64,000 nucleotides of DNA from JADLHS01 sp964594985 (GTDB lineage: Bacteria > Verrucomicrobiota > Verrucomicrobiia > Limisphaerales > JADLHS01). Numbering within the stretch: position 1 is the first letter of the stretch; the number at the start of each line of letters is the position of its first letter. Below, in pieces: positions 51,901-59,703 of this stretch. The notes beneath the pieces are model-generated. The model did not search any database, had not been told where the DNA came from, and was given only the letters and a program-made list of their open reading frames with translations. Position numbers and translations under genes: made by a program. The stretch spans positions 248,001-312,000 of the forward strand of contig CAZQNQ010000003.1 in the NCBI GenBank assembly GCA_964594985.1. The letters run 5' to 3'.

Positions 51901-52709
51901 ATGGCGAAGCCTGACGGTGGATAAGGCCCTTCAAACTGGCCAGCAGTTTCCAAAACTCGCGCAATTTTTGGCGGAAAATCCAAGCATTCCCAACCTTGAA
52001 ATGGGATTGATCTCCGCCACACACTGGTATCACAGTCCGGAGCCAAATATTGGTTTAGGTATCCCCACTCAGCAGTTGGATTGGCATTTTGAGCAGATTT
52101 CGCGCAATTGACAGCAACAACACAGCTTGCATTGGGATCAGCCATTGTATGAACGCTCGCAGCGCTAATTTTAGTGCCATCATTTTCGATAACTTGAGAT
52201 GCAGGCACTGTAATCGAATTCAACTTTAAAAGCTGATTTGATATCCTATTTAATTTCTCTAAATAGTTGCTCTCACTTACTTGTTCCCATGTGATATCCC
52301 CAGGTTGCATCTCTGTATCGGTTGAAGAATAATTGTTCACCGTCGAAACACCTTCGAGCGATGATAATCCATTGGGAGCTTTGACGAAATATTCGTAAAT
52401 AAATTTACCACTTACTTGATCCTCATCGAATTTCTTGGCCAAATGTTGGACCAGTTCCATTCCTTTGGCCGGATCTAAAAAAATATTCCCGTAAAAGCCA
52501 TCCTTGGGAAAATGCGGCGCTGGTGTCTTATTGGCCTCATTGCACTTGGGCCATTCAACATAACCGCCTTTTACCTGATGATACCGCGCCTGAAAATCGC
52601 GCTGCACCCGTTCAATGTTGATGCCCTGCCCAAAAGCGCCAGTGGTCCATTGCAGCAAGAGCAATCCCGTTACGGCTGCCACTACCCGGATAACAAATGA
52701 AGTCTTCAT
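45915..52709 (-). CDS. Exported RHS/YD-repeat protein with C-terminal DUF2235 (Tle1-like) lipase domain
   Basis: 2264 aa. The signal peptide is IRVVAAVTGLLLLQWTTGAF (starting after MKTSFV). An N-terminal region of about 600 residues includes Cys-rich segments (QCCSPCNTCEP). A long series of YD/RHS repeats (YTYDINTGSG, YAYDDYGRET, YGYDALSGRL, YEYDDLGQV) makes the usual hollow beta shell. The core closes with RYLREGRWLSRDPIGEGGGV and NLYGFVNNNAVSGVDALG. The variable tip (about residues 1980-2264; 45915-46772) is a DUF2235 alpha/beta-hydrolase with DGTGN, the nucleophile Ser2072 in GFSRGAA, Asp2101 in GLFDTV and His2184 in FPGVHSEIGGGGY. That is the triad of Tle1-type phospholipase effectors. 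It is the middle gene of a LamG-RHS-lipoprotein operon. Confidence 0.92.
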   Translation of the reverse strand: MKTSFVIRVVAAVTGLLLLQWTTGAFGQGINIERVQRDFQARYHQVKGGYVEWPKCNEANKTPAPHFPKDGFYGNIFLDPAKGMELVQHLAKKFDEDQVSGKFIYEYFVKAPNGLSSLEGVSTVNNYSSTDTEMQPGDITWEQVSESNYLEKLNRISNQLLKLNSITVPASQVIENDGTKISAASVHTMADPNASCVVAVNCAKSAQNANPTAEWGYLNQYLAPDCDTSVWRRSIPFQGWECLDFPPKIARVLETAGQFEGPYPPSGFAIYYATVRNTRGKIRADLSAFKKGKASILLKLTRVSCNDGYSPCWMLENECCWNFTCQAEFSQQAPTTTPENTFGLWSQGTLAVGSVATSDFVTYSDQPAEPVGECELGGVVFINGWSVSEAIVVVAPDFTTVPDPQCCSPCNTCEPGELSASLQSIHVNIPLGSDNYGGSAGELTLSAELPSLALAKIAGLSYTKADSVVMAGTPTTRLQFKTSQALFDLQPDSITPDYKYTISVYSVGNFSTTPVNGYYPPTGPASSTTTIENPDTSDALFNKLKITRTKGGSSTVTDYVYTAGAGNGDGEWQMITGGGLRKESRNSTWAGDIRTETVIIRNSTDQIVSKEVNTYQRFPWGQERIRQDLEATTSGPALTATWSYYDNAVTDGGAYSRLKEYARFKQNANDSGNWVRYAYDDYGRETKRVSQFGNTEVGSAENLNRVVQTDYDISTADWQIRTIETLLGQEVSRSYQVVHSGEVRNIVCQTPGAAWNAGNNLVTITKKNTSGQFKDELQSVENPDGTMQLYTYDINTGSGQRTDTVKSGTPNGTKNDIIDGTRIVTVKGSVGQLVSRTVIDIASGITLSTEDYSSNYDEFNRPQHVTYLDGTSEDTIYDCCGVESTTDRDGVVTTYLYDDLKRQDGFIRHGITFRNTLDAEGRVLSQKRTGTDNSQITLSQATYDISGRISTEVNGLNGTTTYVESFNGSGQRVRTITYPAPDSGTRIETYNKDGTLQKVTGTAVFAVRYEYGIETSGVDSGKFYTKQIKLQADQVTDSQEWTKTYVDAAGRSCKTIYADATTGTETDNPFVQSFYNNKGQLAKSVDQDGVTTLFQYNLKGELEYTAVDLNTGNTTVDGNGNFPIELTVDRVVYTVNDVVQNPTDGNMRRSRSYVYPTDNSSASLLVARQRTSTDGLRSWQNVFNFTPALGTALTFSQTVFNNNDGVTAAGYRTTTTTLPDGSKSVSVFYQGRLISTAQKDSDNGQLTKTTYTYDTHGRLWKTTDARNGTTTVAYNNADLITTATTPAPGIGEGAQTTTTFYDTALRAWKVTQPDGANVFNVFLPSGLLEKTYGSRNYPVQYTYDYAGRLETMTTWKDFNESTGTGTTGSAVTTWNYNPARGWLEKKVYAGETDNTLDYEYKASGRLWKRHWERGVTTTYSYNVAGDLETVAYSNDPLNTSGAGYTYDRRGRAKTITQGATTTTLAFNDVNEPLTEAYTGGTLAGLTVTRGYDNYLRRNSLSLNSQPSTINISYGYDALSGRLQTVSDGTQNAAYGYLANSPLVNTVTFKQNTTTRLTTTKSYDLLNRLTSISSANSQLPAPISYAYAYNSANQRTRNTTTDGSYWNYEYDDLGQVKRGAKYFSDGNPVPGQQFEYAHDDIGNRTSTKAGGDENGANLRSASYTADSLNQYDSRTVPRKIDVMGLALGTAGVTVTSPNAQNNATAPWRKGEYFRKELSYVENTTPFWENLTITATAEANVVGNVFLPGTPEAFDHDDDGNLTSDGRWTYEWDAENRLKVMRSLTGSPAPERRLVFEYDANGRRIRKTVWNDCDDGQGSEVSDTAYVYDGWNLIAELDANNANAVKNSYVWGLDLSGSFQGAGGVGGVLTIKPATGNPQFVTYDGNGNVMALVDATTGTKTAEYAYGPFGEPLQLTPNVNNPSPFRFSTKFQDEETGLLYYGFRYLREGRWLSRDPIGEGGGVNLYGFVNNNAVSGVDALGLVLVALDGTGNDMVNQTWSGTQKNVPSNVAVMYDLYVGRKIYRWGVGTRTEKLLGNLSGKGASDRMDGAMTELKEWLETNPDENEKVDIIGFSRGAAMARIFANMMKKEIPCARVRFLGLFDTVAQFGVPNPANYQFGYNLKVDTQSIGYTAHAVAADERRKLFPLTSISDYYSPPIGYKSRVSPEGFVDIVGVNFEEKPFPGVHSEIGGGGYRDSRNLQALEWMIAKGQAAKAPFKNLGDYKDFNQLHGLKDNKSNHDSRYWFMDRIPFTHIGRNKRGVFGNNN

Positions 52710-52745
52710 GTTCGGATTTGGAAGTGAGAAAAATTTCTGGTTGGC

Positions 52746-55700
52746 TTATTTCAACGGCGTGAACACCCGCAACCCATTGCCGACGGTGAGTTGGTTGGGA
52801 GAGTTGTAGGTCTGCCAGGAAGTTGGATCTCCGGTCACGCTGCCATCGCCATTGGTATCTTCCAAATAATCGGGAGCGCCATCACCATCGTTGTCGTCAG
52901 GCGCACGGGACTGATTTGCCAACGCGATGATTTCACTGATAGTCAGCACTCTCGTATAAACGCGCACATCATCAAGCCGGCAGTTGGTGCCATTGTACCA
53001 CGGGTCCTTGCCCAGATAGAGTGGTCCGCTATTGGCGACGCTTGCCCCTGCCAGCGTCACCTCCGAATCCATTACGCCATTGAAATAAAGCCGGAGCTTG
53101 TTTCCCACTTTGGCATAGGTCACATGCACCCACTGATTGACCGGCACTTGCCCCACACTATCGGCCCCCTCGTTCCAACTCGATGTGGTGCTAATCCGAT
53201 AGTGGATTTTGTTGTTGGACGGATTCATCCACATGGCGAAGGTGCGTTGGGAGTCAGTCGCACCTTTGTGCATGATGTTTCGCCATGAGCCGGTAAAACC
53301 AGCCTGCAAGCGCAACCAGTAGCTGACGGTAAAATCCGCTCCACTCTGGCCCACCGTCGCGAGTGTTGAGCTATTGGCGACACTGACATAATCGTCCGCC
53401 CCGTCAAAGTTCAACGCACCGGTACCGGCCTGACCAGTGGTCCAAGTGGGGCCATTGAACAACGTTCCAATGTGTCCGGATTCTGAACTGTCACCAGCCA
53501 CCGTGCCGGTGGTTTCATCCAGCGGCCAATAGCCAACCAACCCTGTGGAACCGACACCAACTGCGACGTAATGGTAACCAATATCCACTTGTGAAATGGT
53601 TTCCTCAGTTTGGCTGACTTGCGTGGTGTAGTGATACAACCTGATGGCTGGAGCATTAACACTACCCCCGTTGAGCAAGGGACTGGCCGTTGGCAGATAG
53701 AATTTACCCAAGGGGCCAGCCTGCCAATTGAAATTAACACTGGGCAAATCCTGATCCCCGCCCACCGGGAATGGATTGGAGGCATGGGTATAAGCATTGT
53801 AGTTGCAATCTGTGTAGTCCGGATTGCTGCCATAACTGTCCGCCAGCGAAATTGTCGTGCCGTCAAATGAGCAATCCCGGATCAACACCGGTGTTGGCCC
53901 GCTGCGTTGCATCTCCAATCGCCCTCCGATCATGGTGCAGTTGCGCATCACAAAGGAACTTTGCGCTTGGCCGATGACCACTCCGACGAAAGCCGGACGC
54001 CACATCAGGCAGTTGGTGTAAAGCATGTAATCGCCATACGTCTGCAACGCTCCAGCCCAGAATTCCGTATGGGTCATTTCCGCTCGAATTCCACCAAAGT
54101 CGTCGGCAAAATAGCCATTGAAGTTTTCGCCTGCCAGGGCGGAACACCGCAAGAACCAGCCGCGCACGGTTGGAAAAGCCGGTCCTTCCCAGTTTTCAAT
54201 GCCGCCATGCCCGTAGCCTGCCGTGCGGTCGTCTTCCTGCACGGTGTTCAACCGGACGAAATAAGTTGGTGCCGCCACCGTACCATCAAAGGCCACCGTG
54301 ATGTTGCCTTGCATCCGAATCCCCTGGCCGGCGTGATACCAGCCCGAAGTGGTGCGAAACCATCCCACCACTGTGCCAGCCGTAAAAGTGAGGTTTGCAC
54401 TGGCTGTGCAACCACCCAGAGAGTAATCGAGTGGATCGTAGTGGTAGCCCAAGTCCGGCGTATCGGTGTCTCGTTGGGCTTGCGGGTTAAGTGTTGTCGG
54501 CACGGCGAAGGTGACTTTGGTAAAGGCAATCGGCGGAAAGGTGGTTTTTTTGCGGAGGGCGGGAAGCAAAGAGACATTGAGATTGGCCGTGCCGGCATTA
54601 CGGCAAGGACTGTTTTCAGCGAGATAATACGCACCGCCACCGACGGTTTGAAAAGGATTGGCCGTCAGACTGATGGGAGCCGTTCCAAATGAAGCTGTGT
54701 TATAGAACGCGTTGATTTCGCCTGTGGTTGGCAATCCTGAGTTTGCAACGGTTGACACATTCACAAAAATCCCATTTTTCACCGCCAGGCTGGAATAGCT
54801 CGTATTCACGAAGTTCGCGAAGGAGTACACTTGGTGAGCGGTGACATTTTCAATTTGCGCGTAAACGCCGTAAGCTGACTCGAAGCCGGTGGTTACGTCC
54901 GCCAACAGGAGATTGCCCGCATACAGTGGAGCAGAAGTTATTGAGGTGCATTTGACCGCTGTGCCACAGATTTTGAATTGCAGGTGGCGCAGAGTCAGCG
55001 CAGAACCATAGCTGCCCTCGAACTGAACCCCCACATTGAAATATCCGAAGCGAAGGTTTTCCAAAGTGTGCGAATTGTACGTGCCGGTCAACTTGAGGGC
55101 GGTGGAATAGAAAGGAAGTGAAATGGGATTGCCGGTGGAGCCGGAGACGGTTTCGCCCACGCTGTTGTCATTTTTGGAAGTGAATACCGCCGGGCGGTAG
55201 CCGTCGGTCTTACACACCAAAGGACCCGATACAGTTAAACTGGCCGCAGCACTGTTATCATATTTAATGACCGCGCCTCCTTCGATGGTAGTTGTGCCAC
55301 TCAAAGCAACCGCGCTGCTGACATGGTAAGTGGTATCCCCTTTCAAGGTATAATTGGGCTGACTGGTAAGTGTGATAATGTAGTCCATAACAAAACCCGA
55401 AGCTGGATCATATGACGTCTTGGCCATCCGCTTGGATTTGTCCTTTGGCGAGGGGGAAGTTTTGGCGTAACGTTTGGGCATCAGTGGTTTTAAGCTGGCC
55501 AAAGTGCTTTCGCCTTTGCCGCGGCGTTGCAGGCTTGCCCCTTCGTATTTGCCCGCCGCCGGGAGCTTTTGCAACTGGTCTGAAACTTTTTCGTAAGGCA
55601 CTGCTTCAATCAAAAAGTCGCGGCTTTCCAAGCGCTCCCACTGCTTGGCCACGGGAGCGTCTCCCGTGCGATCCCCCGCCGTGTTTACGCTGAACGCCTT

Positions 55701-56447
55701 GCCCAAACCAATCGTCATTCCGGAGAAACCGAGGGTGTCATCCGAAAGCTCACCGACCTGTTGCCGGGTTTTGGTTGGAGTTGCTGTTTCCACAAATTCG
55801 GTGAGCACTTGCAACCGAGTGGTTTTCGGATTCAACCCAAGTTCCTGCGGCGTGGGCGGACATTCTTTCAGCACGACGTCCTGTTCAAAGCCGGCCAGAA
55901 AATAGGTCAGGCGGATGTCGGCCCGGAAATCTGTGAAGGCATCGGGATATACTACCACGTTGTCGCCCACTAATTGCCCCTCGCTTTCTTTCACTTCGGC
56001 CAGCAAAACGCTTTCTCCGGTTGAGGCATCAAAGTAGGCCAAACCCCAAACCCGCGAGCGCAGCCATTGACCGTCCGGGGTTTGCAACTCAAATAGCCCG
56101 GTTTTGATTTCCGGCGGAAAAATCGCTTTGTGCTGGCCTTTGCGGGCGATAGCTCCAGCGTTATCCGGCAGGATTTCGATCTCTTCCCTGGCGTCCTCCC
56201 ACTCGCCGCGCTCATTTTTGAAATGCATGCCCGTAGCCAGCTCAGTGTAGGAGCGCTTCCTGGGAAACGGTTTTCCGTCCGGTCCGAGTTCGGATTCAAT
56301 CCGCTCCCAAACCTTGTGGTGCGCGCCGCGCTCGGCGACGGTGTAGGCAGCTTTCTCTGCTGCGGGGTCACTGCCTGACCGTTCTTGTGCATCGGCTGAA
56401 GTGGTGGCAACCAATAATACGAGCAACGGAATGAAGCATGTTTTCAT
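52746..56447 (-). CDS. Large exported protein with beta-helix-like region and LamG domain
   Basis: 1233 aa, signal peptide MKTCFIPLLVLLVATTSADA. An N-terminal region (to about 330) has no family I recognise. A middle region rich in short strands looks like a right-handed beta-helix (TLTSQPNYTLKGDTTYHVSS, TTTIEGGAVIKYDN, then repeated turns). A C-terminal LamG/concanavalin-like domain runs from LVGYWPLDETTGTVAGDSSE through ALNFDGADDYVSV to LYLGKDPWYNGTNCRLDDV. A calcium-type DxDxDG stretch follows (DNDGDGAPDYLEDTNGDG). The gene is 36 bp upstream of the RHS gene in the same operon and might help its export, surface attachment or target binding. Confidence 0.9.
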   Translation of the reverse strand: MKTCFIPLLVLLVATTSADAQERSGSDPAAEKAAYTVAERGAHHKVWERIESELGPDGKPFPRKRSYTELATGMHFKNERGEWEDAREEIEILPDNAGAIARKGQHKAIFPPEIKTGLFELQTPDGQWLRSRVWGLAYFDASTGESVLLAEVKESEGQLVGDNVVVYPDAFTDFRADIRLTYFLAGFEQDVVLKECPPTPQELGLNPKTTRLQVLTEFVETATPTKTRQQVGELSDDTLGFSGMTIGLGKAFSVNTAGDRTGDAPVAKQWERLESRDFLIEAVPYEKVSDQLQKLPAAGKYEGASLQRRGKGESTLASLKPLMPKRYAKTSPSPKDKSKRMAKTSYDPASGFVMDYIITLTSQPNYTLKGDTTYHVSSAVALSGTTTIEGGAVIKYDNSAAASLTVSGPLVCKTDGYRPAVFTSKNDNSVGETVSGSTGNPISLPFYSTALKLTGTYNSHTLENLRFGYFNVGVQFEGSYGSALTLRHLQFKICGTAVKCTSITSAPLYAGNLLLADVTTGFESAYGVYAQIENVTAHQVYSFANFVNTSYSSLAVKNGIFVNVSTVANSGLPTTGEINAFYNTASFGTAPISLTANPFQTVGGGAYYLAENSPCRNAGTANLNVSLLPALRKKTTFPPIAFTKVTFAVPTTLNPQAQRDTDTPDLGYHYDPLDYSLGGCTASANLTFTAGTVVGWFRTTSGWYHAGQGIRMQGNITVAFDGTVAAPTYFVRLNTVQEDDRTAGYGHGGIENWEGPAFPTVRGWFLRCSALAGENFNGYFADDFGGIRAEMTHTEFWAGALQTYGDYMLYTNCLMWRPAFVGVVIGQAQSSFVMRNCTMIGGRLEMQRSGPTPVLIRDCSFDGTTISLADSYGSNPDYTDCNYNAYTHASNPFPVGGDQDLPSVNFNWQAGPLGKFYLPTASPLLNGGSVNAPAIRLYHYTTQVSQTEETISQVDIGYHYVAVGVGSTGLVGYWPLDETTGTVAGDSSESGHIGTLFNGPTWTTGQAGTGALNFDGADDYVSVANSSTLATVGQSGADFTVSYWLRLQAGFTGSWRNIMHKGATDSQRTFAMWMNPSNNKIHYRISTTSSWNEGADSVGQVPVNQWVHVTYAKVGNKLRLYFNGVMDSEVTLAGASVANSGPLYLGKDPWYNGTNCRLDDVRVYTRVLTISEIIALANQSRAPDDNDGDGAPDYLEDTNGDGSVTGDPTSWQTYNSPNQLTVGNGLRVFTPLK

Positions 56448-56828
56448 GAGAAAATATCCTGAGTACCGCGTGGGGAAAACGTCGAGGTGGAATCGGGAAG
56501 GGACGAGGAACGTTGTCGCGTTAAAGTGATGCTAGAGAAGTTTAATCGCCCGAAGACCAAGCCTTCAATGCCGGTCAGCCCCTCATTTTCGTATGTTGGT
56601 TTAATGTCCATGATTCCCTACCTAAACAACAAACGAGAAACGCCACGAAGTAAGAAGCTCGCCCAGACGCTGATCACCCTTCGACTCTCTGCGCAGATAA
56701 AATCATTGGCGCGAAAATTTGTAAACTTAATTTTTATGACAATTCGATGGCGGCAAAAATTGGCGGCATTCGTTGCAGCACAAAGTTTGGAGAGTAAAAG
56801 CGCGCATGTCCTTAGATTGGAATGACGT
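56448..56828. other. Leader and spacer upstream of the LamG-RHS operon
   Basis: 381 bp with no supportable gene. An AT-rich segment around 56590-56740 may contain promoters for the minus-strand operon; I could not identify a convincing -35/-10 pair. Confidence 0.4.
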
Positions 56829-57164
56829 GTTCCGAAATGGACTAGCCGTATACCAAAGTAAGCAGCCAGCGCAACGAATTGAACCGCCCGTGTTCCAAAA
56901 TGAGAAGCCACTGTTCCGAAGTGGACTGTCAGTGTTCCAAAGTTAGAAGTCAGCAGGACGAAATGAACCGCCAGTGTCCCAAAGCGAACGGCCCATGTTC
57001 CAAAGTGAGAAGCCGATGTCCCATAGTGAACTGCCAGCAGAGCAAAGCGAACCGACAGCGGAGCAAAGTGAGGTGGCAACGTTCCAAAGTTGGAAGCCGG
57101 TGTCCCGAGTTGCGTAGACAGCGGCGCAAAATGAACCCGCAGTGCCACAAACCAAAGTCAAAGC
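56829..57164. repeat. 21-bp degenerate minisatellite, 16 units
   Basis: Sixteen units of exactly 21 bp, without indels, with consensus near GTTCCAAAGTGAGAAGCCAGC. Units begin at 56829, 56850, 56871 and so on to 57144; for example GTTCCAAAATGAGAAGCCAC, GTCCCATAGTGAACTGCCAG and GTTCCAAAGTTGGAAGCCGG (first 20 bases shown). Because 21 is a multiple of 3, frames stay open on both strands, giving heptapeptide repeats (CSKVRSR type on plus, HFGTLAV type on minus). Neither frame has gene-like ends. Confidence 0.92.
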
Positions 57165-57219
57165 ACGGCGCGACGGAGTTGAATCGCTCCGCATTGAACC
57201 CCAATCCGGCTCGAATCGC

Positions 57220-59697
57220 TCAGAAGGAGATGAATTTCAACACCTGCACCTCTTTCTTGAGCACTAATTGAAAGGTGTTGTCGTGGATCTGCACGTCGAG
57301 CGCGCCGCGGGGCTGGTAATGATCCCAGAGCACGCGCCCGTTCTTGGGACTGATCCGGCGGATGCGGATGTAGGGTTTTGATTCCAAGCCCAGCGCCGCC
57401 AGGTTTTCATCGAACTCGTCATCGTCATCGCGCGGCGGCGTGTAAGTCAGCGTGTAGATGTATTGGCCCGACAGATAGGCGATGCGACCGCCCATCAAGT
57501 GTTTCCAGATCTCCCTGCCGTTCTTCGGGTCGAGTTTCAACACGATGTCGTCCGGACTGTTCATCACGTCAATCTGGCGGGAATACTTGATCTTGTCCGG
57601 ACTGGCGGTGGTGGTGTTCAGATAAACCATCCCCGCGGCATCGAAATACATTCCCGTGATGCCCACGGACGGCAGCCGCCAGCGCGCGGTGCCGGTCGTC
57701 AGGTCAAACGCGCTCAAGACACCTTGATCGAAGACGTAAAGTGTGTCGCCTCGTTCCACCACCGGGCCGAGGCCGTGCCGTTCCGCTTGATCGAAATCCA
57801 GAAAGGCGCCGCCGCCCGCGATGGGAAACATCAACGTGCTCGCCCACTTCTTCCGGTTCTGCAAATCAAACACCTGCAGCGTCGTCCCCGCCACGAGGAC
57901 GTTGACCGTCTTTTGCGGATAGAACTCCGGCGCGCCCACGACGTCGCCCTCCCAATCGGGCACTTCCTTGCCGCCGCCGAGATGGATCTTCACGTGATAC
58001 TTGCTGTGGTCTTCGCGCACGATGTCGCCGCCGCTGTTGCGCGACATCTCGTTCAACAACTCATTGGCAACCTCCATCGAGGACGCGGCATTCACCGGAC
58101 CATCCAAAGCTGATTTCTTCGGCGCCGCCTTGGCTGCGGATCGGGTCACAATGTTCTTCTCCGTCATCTTCGTGGTGAATTGCACGAAGCCTTTCTCCAG
58201 CGGAATCAGTTCGGAATGTTCACGCAACAGCATCGCATCTTCGGCGGCTGCCGAAGCCTTGACCGCTGCCGCGCTCCCGCCGGTGGGAACATCCGCATCC
58301 ATTTCGTCCATCATTTCCATGGCTTCCTGCTGTCGGCGCGCGACGGAGATCGTGGCCGGGGCGGCAATCTTTCCGGCGAGCGGCGCGTTCGCCACGGCGG
58401 CGGCGAGTTGTTGCGGGTCGAGTTTTTTGCCACCCGCGCCCGTGCCGCCTTTGCTTCCGGCGGCCGCGAGCATGGCAGCGAGATTTGTCTCCGGGGCGGC
58501 TGACTCCTTTTCTCCGATCTCATCGGCGTCCACCACTCCATTACCAAGATTGAATCGCGTCAGACTCAGACGCTTCGCCCCGACCTGCTCGCGGAACTCC
58601 AACGTGTCGCCGCGCAGCACGCCCTCGGCAAAATCGCCACTGAACGCAATCTCCTGCCTGGGTTCGCCGGTATCCCAATCAAACCGCCGCGCCTTCCGGC
58701 CATCGGCCACCCAGATGTTCCGCCCGAACACCCGCAACTGCTGCGCCCTTTCGTAGCTGCGGACCATGTCCTTGGTCGCTTCCTCGACCGATGGAATCTT
58801 GAACGTGAATTCGCTCTTGGCGGCCTGTTCCTGCATCGCCTTGATGGCGGCGGTGGCTTCCTCGCCGATCTTTTTCTTGTCGAGCAGATGTCGCAGCCAG
58901 ACCTCCTTCTTTTGCTTCACGTCGTAGCGCGCCAGCTTGTCGCCGTGGATGAAGACCATCTGCCCGCTCTCGCAAAACGCGCTCATGCCGGACATTGCGG
59001 ATTCGTTCTCGAACCGCAACGTCGCCACCGGACGCGGACGCGATCCGAACCACGCATACCAAACCCATACGCCGAGAATCGCGACGATGACCGCGCCCAT
59101 GCTGGAGGCAACCAACCCGATCTTGCGCCAGCGCTGGCTCTCGACAGCATCGCGTTGGCCAGCAAACTTGGGAACGGCAATGCCCTGCAATTCCGCCTTC
59201 TCTTTGCACAACGGCGAGCAGACATAGCCAAACAACACCATGCACTTTGGGCAAATCCCCTTGCCGCACACCACGCATTTCGCCGTCACACGTTCCGAAG
59301 GATGCTTGGGGCAAAACCGCGTGTCCTTGACGTCCTCGGTGCTGGCGCTGGCGGCAGCGGAAGCGCCGCCACGACTTAAGCGAACCACCGGAGCCGCGCG
59401 CGGGACCGGAGGCGGTGGCGGTGGTGGGGCTTCCGACGACGGAACAACAGTCGCGCCGGCGGGCGGTGGCGCAATTTCCATCGCCGGAGCCAAGCCTTGT
59501 TGCAACACGGACACTGTGGGCGACACGGACAATCCCACCGGGCCAGTCGCAGTGCCGAATTGCTGGCGCACCATTTCGAGGATACGCGGCGATAAATCCA
59601 CGCCACACGTCGGGCAGGCGAACGCAAGTGGATTACGCACCATCTCGGGCGTCGCATCGAAAGCGTATTTCGCACCACAATCGCAGATGACTTTCAT
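57220..59697 (-). CDS. Membrane protein: zinc-finger head, one TM helix, PQQ/WD-like beta-propeller
   Basis: 825 aa. A small zinc-ribbon-like start (CDCGAKYAFD...CPTCG) is followed by a Pro-rich linker and a B-box-like zinc segment (FCPKHPSERVTAKCVVCGKG and CPKCMVLFGYVCSPLC). One membrane helix lies near residues 195-217. The large C-terminal part has PQQ-like blades: WLRHLLDKKKIG, LYVFDQGVLSAFDLTTGTA and IVLKLDPKNGREIWKHLMGG. The zinc part would be cytosolic and the propeller outside the membrane. The function is unknown; propellers of this kind serve as scaffolds or sensors. Its start is 6 bp after the prepilin-like gene, so both are likely in one operon. Confidence 0.85.
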   Translation of the reverse strand: MKVICDCGAKYAFDATPEMVRNPLAFACPTCGVDLSPRILEMVRQQFGTATGPVGLSVSPTVSVLQQGLAPAMEIAPPPAGATVVPSSEAPPPPPPPVPRAAPVVRLSRGGASAAASASTEDVKDTRFCPKHPSERVTAKCVVCGKGICPKCMVLFGYVCSPLCKEKAELQGIAVPKFAGQRDAVESQRWRKIGLVASSMGAVIVAILGVWVWYAWFGSRPRPVATLRFENESAMSGMSAFCESGQMVFIHGDKLARYDVKQKKEVWLRHLLDKKKIGEEATAAIKAMQEQAAKSEFTFKIPSVEEATKDMVRSYERAQQLRVFGRNIWVADGRKARRFDWDTGEPRQEIAFSGDFAEGVLRGDTLEFREQVGAKRLSLTRFNLGNGVVDADEIGEKESAAPETNLAAMLAAAGSKGGTGAGGKKLDPQQLAAAVANAPLAGKIAAPATISVARRQQEAMEMMDEMDADVPTGGSAAAVKASAAAEDAMLLREHSELIPLEKGFVQFTTKMTEKNIVTRSAAKAAPKKSALDGPVNAASSMEVANELLNEMSRNSGGDIVREDHSKYHVKIHLGGGKEVPDWEGDVVGAPEFYPQKTVNVLVAGTTLQVFDLQNRKKWASTLMFPIAGGGAFLDFDQAERHGLGPVVERGDTLYVFDQGVLSAFDLTTGTARWRLPSVGITGMYFDAAGMVYLNTTTASPDKIKYSRQIDVMNSPDDIVLKLDPKNGREIWKHLMGGRIAYLSGQYIYTLTYTPPRDDDDEFDENLAALGLESKPYIRIRRISPKNGRVLWDHYQPRGALDVQIHDNTFQLVLKKEVQVLKFISF

Positions 59698-59703
59698 GGC
59701 TGG

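Noticed and set aside
56618..57148. Protein-coding gene of HFGTLAV heptapeptide repeats (minus) or CSKVRSR repeats (plus)
   Set aside because: Open frames exist on both strands as a result of the 21-bp period. Neither has a plausible start, signal or non-repeat domain, so it is treated as a DNA repeat.
56829..57164. CRISPR array
   Set aside because: The 21-bp units are contiguous and degenerate, with no unique spacers and no cas genes nearby.
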